The position numbers and the translations under genes were made by a program. A model generated the notes under the pieces. That model did no database searches and was not told the DNA's origin. It saw nothing but the letters and a program-made list of their open reading frames with translations. A DNA stretch of 5,374 nucleotides, from assembly GCA_937124495.1 (NCBI GenBank), contig CAKZKZ010000344.1:1-5374 (forward strand). Reading direction: 5' to 3'. The stretch comes from an uncultured Dokdonia sp. GTDB taxonomy: Bacteria; Bacteroidota; Bacteroidia; Flavobacteriales; Flavobacteriaceae. Within the stretch, counting starts at the first letter, position 1; the number at the start of each line of letters is the position of its first letter. Below, in pieces: positions 1 through 4,632 of the stretch.

Positions 1-73
1 GGGGTGGCAGGATTCGAACCTGCGACCTCCGCGTCCCAAACGCGGCGCGATAACCGGGCTACGCTACACCCCG
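1..73 (-). tRNA. tRNA-Pro (anticodon UGG), 3' end cut by window edge
   Basis: The reverse complement folds as a tRNA. The 5' acceptor strand CGGGGTG (73-67) pairs with CACCCC at 6-1. The anticodon stem CCGCG/CGCGG encloses the 7-base loop TTTGGGA, so the anticodon is UGG, reading proline codons. The T arm contains GGTTCGAATCC. The C at the first position is typical of bacterial tRNA-Pro. The last acceptor base (G expected), the discriminator base and any encoded CCA lie outside the window, so the gene is partial only by the window edge. It is transcribed leftward from the promoter at 92-121. Confidence 0.96.
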
Positions 74-91
74 AATTAATGTTAGCGGGTG

Positions 92-121
92 CAAATATAC
101 TACTAATTATTAGTTACAAAA
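92..121 (-). promoter_or_regulatory. Bacteroidota-type promoter for tRNA-Pro
   Basis: On the minus strand TATATTTG (99-92) matches the Bacteroidota -7 consensus TAnnTTTG exactly. It is preceded by TTTTG (121-117) with a 17-base spacer, within the 17-23 base range described for Flavobacterium -33/-7 promoters. Transcription would start at about 84-88, roughly 11-15 bases before the mature tRNA 5' end at 73. The spacer contains a 13-base dyad ACTAATTATTAGT (102-114), which may be chance in such AT-rich DNA. Confidence 0.72.
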
Positions 122-293
122 CAATATTCTTATAAATCTTTTTATTAAAATAAAATAAGAGCTATTCACACGCCTTTTCATCACAAAATATACGCTTTCT
201 AAGAACATAGTGACGAATACGATTTCACACTTCCTTAGTCCTCGCTTCTATGTGGAAATACTCAAACTCTACTATTTTTATATTCTTTTCTTA

Positions 294-307
294 GCTTTCG
301 CGAAAGC
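294..307. repeat. 14-bp perfect palindrome GCTTTCGCGAAAGC
   Basis: GCTTTCGCGAAAGC is perfectly self-complementary and unusually G/C-containing for its very AT-rich surroundings. It lies 62 bases before the hydrolase start. Only one copy occurs in this window. From general familiarity with marine flavobacterial genomes I suspect it belongs to a highly iterated palindromic word, but the window cannot show that. It could equally be an operator for a dimeric regulator. Confidence 0.6.
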
Positions 308-369
308 GTATCATTTATGTATTCCTTTTATAGATTATAGTTATCTTATAGCTTTCAAATTTCACAATT

Positions 370-1143
370 ATGAGGCTTCTCTTACTTTTTATAGTATGTC
401 TAGGATATACAGCAATTGCTCAAAAACTGACTTTTGATGAAGGAGTTATTGAGTATCAAGAAAAAACAATGCCCTACCGTATTCTAAAACCGGTAGATTT
501 TGACCCATCCAAAACATACCCGCTTCATATTTTCTTGCATGGTGCTGGAGAACGAGGAGATGATAATAAAGCACAACTTATACACGGCAGTGATCTATTT
601 ATAGAACAAAGTACTAACTATCCCGCAATTGTTATTTTCCCACAATGTCCTACAGATGATACCTGGGCGCAACAGGAATACAGTAGAAATTATAAAAAGG
701 ACATAAATGTTTTCAAATTTCCAAAACAAAGTGAGCCTACTTGGGCGATGAGTACTGTCATGGCATTAATAGATGAATATGTACAAAGAGGTAACGTTGA
801 TACGACGCGTATGTATCTAAGTGGCCTTTCTATGGGAGGTATGGGTACTTTTGAGCTTCTTGCCAGAAGACCAGAATTATTTGCTGCAGCTACACCTATA
901 TGTGGTGGTGGAAATCCAAAAACAGTTTCAGAATGGGCTACAGAAACACCTGTATGGATTTTTCACGGAAAAGAAGACAAGGTGGTTCCTCCCATATATT
1001 CTAAAATCATGTATAAAGCTGTTTTAAAAACTGGTGCAACACCTAAACTGACGTTATATGATCACGTAGGTCATAATAGCTGGGGACCTGCTTTTGCAGA
1101 GAAAGAATTCTTCCCCTGGATATATAAGCAGAAAAGAAGATAA
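370..1143 (+). CDS. Secreted alpha/beta hydrolase (predicted esterase/peptidase)
   Basis: This 257-residue protein carries a Sec signal peptide (residues 1-17, hydrophobic LLLLFIVCLGY, AIA before Q18), so it should act in the periplasm or outside the cell. The mature part is a single alpha/beta-hydrolase domain. The oxyanion-side HGAGERGDDN lies at 57-66, the nucleophile elbow GLSMGG at 152-157 (Ser154), an acid candidate Asp203 in HGKEDKVVP and a histidine candidate His235 in GHNSW. This arrangement fits the 'predicted peptidase' (LpqC-like)/dienelactone-hydrolase group, whose members cleave esters or peptides; the substrate cannot be read from sequence. The size is normal for a signal peptide plus catalytic domain. 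ATG 370 is chosen because the signal peptide starts immediately there; no Shine-Dalgarno is present. The next gene follows after 14 bases, suggesting co-transcription. Confidence 0.9.
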   Translation: MRLLLLFIVCLGYTAIAQKLTFDEGVIEYQEKTMPYRILKPVDFDPSKTYPLHIFLHGAGERGDDNKAQLIHGSDLFIEQSTNYPAIVIFPQCPTDDTWAQQEYSRNYKKDINVFKFPKQSEPTWAMSTVMALIDEYVQRGNVDTTRMYLSGLSMGGMGTFELLARRPELFAAATPICGGGNPKTVSEWATETPVWIFHGKEDKVVPPIYSKIMYKAVLKTGATPKLTLYDHVGHNSWGPAFAEKEFFPWIYKQKRR

Positions 1144-1157
1144 TTTTAAAAACAGCT

Positions 1158-1568
1158 ATGGATAACAAAAAACTAGACACAATATTCCACTCATTAATAA
1201 AAGACATTTCTGGAGGAAATGGCCACTGGCAATTTATATTAGGAGATACTCAAATAATTTGCCTTACCGACGAACTCCATAACAGAATGCGTCTCATGGC
1301 GCCAGTTATAGAAACAAAGGAAATGACTCCATCAGAAATGACTGCTTGCCTAGAAGCCAATTTTCATACAGCATTAGATATTAAATATGCAATTTCTGAT
1401 GATGTGTTATGGTCTGTATTTATGCACCCTTTAAAAGAATTAACAGAACGTCAAGTAGAAGACGCCATACAGCAAGTATATGCTGGTGCTCAAAACTTTG
1501 GAAGCTCTTATAGTAGCTCTAATCTGTATTTCCCAACAAAAGAGGATAGAAAAAATAGGATGAATTAA
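1158..1568 (+). CDS. Small CesT/YbjN-like protein, function unknown
   Basis: This is a 136-residue, probably cytoplasmic protein without signal peptide or membrane segment. The pattern is an N-terminal helix (about 2-16), beta-hairpin-like strands (HWQFILGDTQIICLT and RMRLMAPVI, about 23-51), then two helices (about 57-79 and 96-113) joined by DDVLWSVFMHPLKELT. It ends in a Gly/Ser-rich tail, GSSYSSSNLYF. This helix-strand-strand-helix order, with the HPL-x-x-LT segment before the last helix, resembles the type III secretion chaperone-like (CesT) or YbjN fold, which in many bacteria is found in free-standing proteins of unknown role. That assignment is an inference from pattern, not from a conserved catalytic motif. 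It starts 14 bases after the hydrolase stop and probably shares its transcript, but a functional link between the two is not evident. Confidence 0.8.
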   Translation: MDNKKLDTIFHSLIKDISGGNGHWQFILGDTQIICLTDELHNRMRLMAPVIETKEMTPSEMTACLEANFHTALDIKYAISDDVLWSVFMHPLKELTERQVEDAIQQVYAGAQNFGSSYSSSNLYFPTKEDRKNRMN

Positions 1569-1616
1569 ATACAGAATAAGCCTGCTATAAAGCTATTATT
1601 AGCACTTCATTTTACG

Positions 1617-1624
1617 TACATTTG
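1617..1624 (+). promoter_or_regulatory. -7 element of the gcvT promoter
   Basis: TACATTTG is an exact match to the Bacteroidota -7 consensus TAnnTTTG and lies 21 bases before the gcvT ATG at 1646. No TTG is seen 17-23 bases further upstream, so the -33 element is weak or degenerate. The implied transcript starts near 1628-1632, giving a leader of only about 14-18 bases. The element overlaps a TTG codon at 1622 that could otherwise be mistaken for the gcvT start. Confidence 0.65.
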
Positions 1625-1645
1625 TGCAGCAAAATTTTGACACAA

Positions 1646-2728
1646 ATGAAAAACACTGCATTAACCGCAATACACACTGCTTTAGGGGCAAAAATGGTTC
1701 CTTTTGCTGGATATAATATGCCTGTATCTTATGAAGGCGTAAACGTAGAACACGAGACTGTTCGTAAAGGCGTTGGCGTTTTTGATGTTTCTCATATGGG
1801 AGAATTTCTCATTACTGGAGAAAAGGCTTTAGACTTTTTACAACGCATCTGTTCTAATGACATTGCAAAGATTGGTGTCGGTGGTGCTCAATACAATTGT
1901 TTACCTAATGAAGATGGAGGTATTGTAGATGACCTTATTGTATACCGAATCAAAGAGAATGAATACCTAGCTGTTGTCAATGCGTCCAACATAGATAAGG
2001 ATTGGGCATGGTTTAATAAACACAATAGCTATGATGTAGCCCTCAGAAATATTTCTGAAGATTTCTCATTATTGGCGATACAAGGCCCAAAAGCGGCAGA
2101 AGCGATGCAATCTCTTACCGAAGTAGATCTTTCTGATATTAAATTTTACACTTTCCAAGTAGCTCCATTTGCAGGTGCAGATAACGTGATTATAAGTGCG
2201 ACTGGATATACCGGTAGTGGTGGTTTTGAAATTTACTGTCACAATAAAGATGTTGCCATGATCTGGGAGAAAGTCTTTGAAGCTGGTGCAGATTGGGATA
2301 TCAAACCTATAGGACTTGCTGCTCGTGATACGCTCCGTTTAGAAATGGGATATTGCTTGTATGGTAATGATATAGATGATACCACTTCTCCACTAGAAGC
2401 TGGTTTAGGCTGGGTGACTAAGTTTTCTAAAGACTTTGTCAACAGTGCATCTCTTAAAGCTCAAAAAGAAGCTGGCGTTACAAAAAAACTAGTCGGTTTT
2501 GTATTGGACGAGCGTGGTATCCCACGTCAGGGATATGATATCGTAGATGATGAAGGATCAAAAATAGGTCATGTTACTTCAGGTACGATGGGGCCCTCTG
2601 TCGAAAAAGGAATTGGTTTAGGATATGTAACGATGGCACATGCTAAAGTAGATTCAAAAATTAACATACAGATACGCAAGAAAGCAGTACCTGCAACCGT
2701 TGTAAGACCACCTTTCTATAAAGGATAG
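1646..2728 (+). CDS. gcvT: Aminomethyltransferase, glycine cleavage system T protein
   Basis: GcvT takes the aminomethyl group from the lipoyl arm of the H protein, releases ammonia and passes the one-carbon unit to tetrahydrofolate, giving 5,10-methylene-tetrahydrofolate. It acts in the cytoplasm with GcvP, GcvH and Lpd; none of those partners is in this window, so the system is dispersed here. From ATG 1646 the protein is 360 residues, the normal family length. Visible family features are the N-terminal FAGYNMPVSY (20-29), VFDVSHMGE (45-53), the folate/active-site segment GGIVDDLIVY (91-100, including the catalytic aspartate), the loop ATGYTGSGGFEIY (185-197), and GLAARDTLRLEMG (223-235). 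The C-terminal beta domain (about 280-360) carries HVTSGTMGPSV. The in-frame TTG at 1622 adds eight residues but falls inside the promoter, so ATG is preferred. Confidence 0.97.
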   Translation: MKNTALTAIHTALGAKMVPFAGYNMPVSYEGVNVEHETVRKGVGVFDVSHMGEFLITGEKALDFLQRICSNDIAKIGVGGAQYNCLPNEDGGIVDDLIVYRIKENEYLAVVNASNIDKDWAWFNKHNSYDVALRNISEDFSLLAIQGPKAAEAMQSLTEVDLSDIKFYTFQVAPFAGADNVIISATGYTGSGGFEIYCHNKDVAMIWEKVFEAGADWDIKPIGLAARDTLRLEMGYCLYGNDIDDTTSPLEAGLGWVTKFSKDFVNSASLKAQKEAGVTKKLVGFVLDERGIPRQGYDIVDDEGSKIGHVTSGTMGPSVEKGIGLGYVTMAHAKVDSKINIQIRKKAVPATVVRPPFYKG

Positions 2729-2734
2729 TGTTAC

Positions 2735-2749
2735 ATTGTATCATACAAT
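2735..2749. repeat. 15-base dyad ATTGTATCATACAAT
   Basis: Seven-base arms ATTGTAT and ATACAAT surround a single central C, just after the gcvT stop and 45 bases before the next gene. The spacing is too tight for a full-length RNA hairpin and the arms are AT-rich, so it is a poor terminator. It is compatible with an operator for a dimeric regulator, but in DNA of this composition it may be chance. Confidence 0.35.
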
Positions 2750-2793
2750 CATAAACACGTCAGGAATACATACTGATTTCTGGCGCGTTTATA

Positions 2794-3648
2794 TTGAAAA
2801 TTCCCCCAGTTATCGCTTATAAAAAATCAAAAGATAAAGTCCTTATTCTAGGTGCCTCTGGATTCCTAGGCGCTGCATTATATAAAGAATTGTATCGGTA
2901 TTATGATACGTATGGAACCTATCATTCTGGGAAAATATACAGTGATAACAAGCATTTTTTTAGGTATGATCTCGTTGCCGATGATATTTTTGAACTTCTT
3001 AAAAAAATACGCCCTTCGGTTATTGTTTCTGCACTAAGAGGGCCTTTCCCTGCACAACTAGAAGCACACGAATTAATCACCGAATATGCTGCATTAAGTG
3101 GTTGTAAAGTGGTGTTTTTATCAAGTGCCAATGTCTTTGACGCTTTCTCGCATTACCCTAGTTATGAGAATGATAAAACACTTTCTGAAAGTATTTATGG
3201 AAAACTAAAAATACGTATCGAGACCTTACTCATGCGTAATCTACCCGAAAAGCAATATGCTATTGTACGATTGCCTATGGTATTTGGAGTGCAATCCTCT
3301 CGCGTACGCGAACTTAAAAACAATCTATTACTAGGCGAGCCTATCGAAGTCTTTCCGCATTTGATTATCAATACTACTACCGATTCAAAATTTAGTCAAC
3401 AGCTACATTATATCATCAATCGAAAGTTACATGGCATTTTTCATCTAGGAAGCTCTGACTTGATTCACCATAAAGAGTTCATACACGATCTCGTTATGAT
3501 GTTTGAGATAGCACGCAAGCCACTCTATAAAAATGTCTATACCAGTAATTTTGATCGCTACTTAGCCGTATTACCTAGAGACAATAAGCTTCCGAAGCAT
3601 TTAGGAATCACTAATGAAGAAGTAGTTGCTGGGAGTCAGAAGATGTAG
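2794..3648 (+). CDS. RmlD-like NAD(P)-binding sugar-nucleotide reductase/epimerase
   Basis: This 284-residue protein is of the extended short-chain dehydrogenase type, closest in pattern to dTDP-4-dehydrorhamnose reductase (RmlD). The Rossmann nucleotide-binding motif GASGFLG is at 20-26, the strand-4 segment VVFLSSANVFDA at 106-117 supplies the Ser110/Ser111 position, and the catalytic YxxxK is YGKLK (Tyr135, Lys139). RLPMVFG (159-165) matches the RmlD strand before the substrate-binding region. It probably reduces or epimerises a nucleotide-linked sugar, but the substrate is not readable. The frame is open from 2755 to 3648 and has no ATG or GTG before the Rossmann motif, so TTG 2794 is the only conventional start. 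It puts about 14 residues before the first strand. The 65-base gap after gcvT holds no convincing promoter or terminator, so read-through from gcvT is likely. Confidence 0.88.
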   Translation: MKIPPVIAYKKSKDKVLILGASGFLGAALYKELYRYYDTYGTYHSGKIYSDNKHFFRYDLVADDIFELLKKIRPSVIVSALRGPFPAQLEAHELITEYAALSGCKVVFLSSANVFDAFSHYPSYENDKTLSESIYGKLKIRIETLLMRNLPEKQYAIVRLPMVFGVQSSRVRELKNNLLLGEPIEVFPHLIINTTTDSKFSQQLHYIINRKLHGIFHLGSSDLIHHKEFIHDLVMMFEIARKPLYKNVYTSNFDRYLAVLPRDNKLPKHLGITNEEVVAGSQKM

Positions 3649-3664
3649 GAAATGATCTCTCCTA

Positions 3665-3680
3665 ACGTCGAGATTGACGT
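3665..3680. repeat. Short inverted repeat after the reductase gene
   Basis: ACGTC and GACGT pair around a 6-base loop (GAGATT) 16 bases after the stop of the reductase gene. The stem is only five base pairs and no T-tract follows, so it is at most a weak terminator. No better terminator is seen before the lipoprotein gene. Confidence 0.25.
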
Positions 3681-3722
3681 AAGACCGCATCGCTACAAGA
3701 CTCAGGGCATAGGACTTTAGTC

Positions 3723-3769
3723 ATTTTGGTAGAATGAGGTACTAATGATGTGAAATTCCAAAAACCAAA
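3723..3769 (+). repeat. Intergenic direct repeat, copy A
   Basis: This stretch is a diverged copy of the sequence at 4400-4444 in the same orientation. The first 26 bases match at 20 positions (four of the six differences are transitions). After a 3-base insertion here (TGT, 3749-3751), 13 bases GAAATTCCAAAAA are identical, and both copies continue into a CAAA word. It lies in the 241-base gap upstream of the EthD lipoprotein gene, where I see no gene. Confidence 0.75.
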
Positions 3770-3858
3770 CATAAAGATTCCTCCATTGTTAATCGAAAAA
3801 TGATCTTCTTCATACATGCTACATTCCGCATATAATCCTTCTACCCCAATAAAATCCG

Positions 3859-3866
3859 TACCTTAA
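3859..3866 (+). promoter_or_regulatory. Weak -7-like element before the lipoprotein gene
   Basis: TACCTTAA matches the first six positions of TAnnTTTG (TA, two free bases, TT) but ends AA instead of TG. It sits 23 bases before the ATG at 3890, a normal distance in this phylum. No TTG lies 17-23 bases upstream. It is offered as the best candidate only. Confidence 0.3.
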
Positions 3867-3889
3867 ACCCAATCAACACCTCCTACCAC

Positions 3890-4288
3890 ATGAAAACTAA
3901 CATTCTCCTTCTACTCTTTGTTATCAGTGTTTGTTTTACGAGTTGTCAACAAGGCACCTCTCTCACTAAAAATGGAATGATCAAAGTGACAATTTTATAT
4001 CCTAACAGTGACGGAAAAACATTTGATATGGATTACTATTCTCAAAAGCATATGCCAATGTTGAAAGGTCTATTTGGTGATACCTTAAAACACCTAGCCA
4101 TTGATCAAGGAATTGCGGGCAGAACACCTGATGAACCTATCCCCTATTTAGCCATTGGCTATTTATACTTTGATACCCTTGCTGATTATGAAAAAGTTTT
4201 TGGGCCCAATGCAAAACAAATCATCAGTGATATTCCTAATTACACCAATATCCAACCTTTGATACAGATCAGTGAGATTATACAGTAA
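3890..4288 (+). CDS. EthD-domain lipoprotein
   Basis: This 132-residue protein starts with a lipoprotein signal peptide (MKTNILLLLFVISVCFTSC): a basic N-terminus, a hydrophobic core, then the lipobox FTSC with Cys19 as the lipid-modified residue. No acidic cluster follows the cysteine, so the surface-export signal known for Bacteroidota lipoproteins is not apparent and a periplasm-facing anchor is more likely. From residue 30 it reads as an EthD/dimeric alpha-beta barrel domain: MIKVTILYPNS as the first strand, then FDMDYYSQKHMPML (45-58) with the family's Y-Y...H-x-P pattern, and a second half with YLAIGYLYFDTLADYEKVF (86-104). EthD-type proteins are small barrels, some tied to degradation pathways, often without a known reaction; the substrate is unknown here. 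The gene stands alone between repeat-bearing gaps and is followed by a strong terminator. ATG 3890 places the signal peptide exactly at the N-terminus. Confidence 0.88.
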   Translation: MKTNILLLLFVISVCFTSCQQGTSLTKNGMIKVTILYPNSDGKTFDMDYYSQKHMPMLKGLFGDTLKHLAIDQGIAGRTPDEPIPYLAIGYLYFDTLADYEKVFGPNAKQIISDIPNYTNIQPLIQISEIIQ

Positions 4289-4335
4289 CACGAGAAAATC
4301 GAAAGTTAAATACTGCTAAAAATCACATAAAGATA

Positions 4336-4374
4336 AAATAGCGTAGTACTCTATTTTAGAGTACTACGCTATTT
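4336..4374. terminator. Strong, probably bidirectional hairpin terminator
   Basis: An 18-base-pair perfect stem (4336-4353 with 4357-4374) closes on a 3-base TTT loop. The inner part is AGCGTAGTACTC against GAGTACTACGCT. An A-rich run precedes it and the stem's own TTT plus CTT follows it, so each strand shows a short U-rich tail. It begins 47 bases after the stop of the EthD lipoprotein gene and should end that transcript. It may also stop leftward transcription coming from the DoxX-like gene, although that gene ends about 260 bases away. Confidence 0.85.
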
Positions 4375-4399
4375 CTTGTAGCTTCTATCCTTTCCCGTT

Positions 4400-4444
4400 A
4401 TTTCGATAGAACGAGGCACGAATTAGAAATTCCAAAAAATCAAA
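4400..4444 (+). repeat. Intergenic direct repeat, copy B
   Basis: This is the partner of the copy at 3723-3769 in the same orientation, 677 bases downstream. It reads ATTTCGATAGAACGAGG at the left end and shares the 13-base GAAATTCCAAAAA block exactly. AATTCC words recur just after it (4443-4450), so the copy grades into a simple A/T/C-rich tract. The pair flanks the EthD lipoprotein gene. Confidence 0.75.
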
Positions 4445-4544
4445 TTCCAAATTTCAAAACTGTCAACGAATTAGGTAACTTTTACAGAGACGGTTGAAAC
4501 TTTTAACCCTAGCCATTTATAAAATTGCTCACTCAGCTTTAACA

Positions 4545-4572
4545 CCTCCCTTACTCCCTCCTCAAGGAGGGA
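4545..4572. repeat. C/G-rich hairpin module
   Basis: TCCCTCC (4555-4561) and GGAGGGA (4566-4572) form a perfect 7-base-pair stem with a TCAA loop. A second CTCCCT word (4547-4552: CTCCCT) precedes it at the left. The left and stem words are a near direct repeat, CTCCCTTA then CTCCCTCC. Read on the minus strand this is a stem-loop followed by a separate GGGAGGTG word, a layout I associate with iterated intergenic elements in Flavobacteriia. No T-tract follows on the plus strand and the minus-strand side is not T-rich either, so a terminator role is doubtful. Confidence 0.6.
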
Positions 4573-4581
4573 AACTCTCTT

Positions 4582-4614
4582 GCTAACGACTACCGTCTAA
4601 AAGCTAACGTCTAA
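4582..4614 (+). repeat. Interleaved short direct repeats
   Basis: GCTAACG occurs at 4582-4588 and 4603-4609, and CGTCTAA at 4594-4600 and 4608-4614, so two 7-base words alternate within 33 bases. They lie just outside the 3' end of the DoxX-like gene. They may be the remains of a local tandem duplication of a 15-21 base unit. Confidence 0.5.
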
Positions 4615-4632
4615 TAGCCAAAGCTATACCAA

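Larger units (their letters stand above)
74..369. other. AT-rich divergent intergenic region
   Basis: This 296-base gap separates the leftward tRNA from the rightward hydrolase gene. It holds the tRNA promoter at its left end and the palindrome at 294-307. The reading frame that opens at 210 in this gap crosses into the hydrolase gene in another frame and has no protein-like features, so I do not regard it as a gene. No clear promoter for the hydrolase is seen. The nearest candidate is TAGCTTTC (349-356), one base off TAnnTTTG, without a TTG at the proper distance. Confidence 0.6.
4289..4632. other. Convergent intergenic region, repeat-rich
   Basis: This 344-base gap lies between two genes that converge. 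In order it holds the hairpin terminator (4336-4374), repeat copy B (4400-4444), an AT-rich stretch with two AACTTTTA words (4477-4484 and 4498-4505) and a weak 6-base-pair inverted repeat (4492-4508), the C-rich hairpin module (4545-4572), and paired short words (4582-4614). No open reading frame of protein-like character is seen on either strand. Confidence 0.7.

Noticed and set aside
349..356. TAGCTTTC as a hydrolase promoter -7 element
   Set aside because: It misses the final G of TAnnTTTG and has no TTG at 17-23 bases upstream, and the start would leave almost no leader before ATG 370.
210..437. 75-codon plus-strand frame in the gap and the start of the hydrolase gene
   Set aside because: It overlaps the hydrolase signal peptide in another frame, has low-complexity aromatic-rich translation from AT-rich DNA, and includes AFAKA only because it reads through the palindrome.
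821..1027. 68-codon plus-strand frame inside the hydrolase gene
   Set aside because: It is entirely within the catalytic region of a well-supported gene and has no protein-like motifs.
1592..1603. GCTA-TTAT-TAGC mini hairpin before gcvT as a terminator for the small protein gene
   Set aside because: A 4-base-pair, AT-containing stem without a T-tract is too weak, and such matches are expected by chance here.
2239..2442. 67-codon minus-strand frame inside gcvT
   Set aside because: It is an antisense shadow of conserved gcvT coding sequence with no start signal.
2922..3131. 69-codon minus-strand frame inside the reductase gene
   Set aside because: It is an antisense shadow of the Rossmann-domain coding region.
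3723..4444. An insertion sequence or CRISPR-like array formed by the two repeats
   Set aside because: There are only two copies, 677 bases apart, with a normal gene between them, no transposase, no terminal inverted repeats and no regular spacers.
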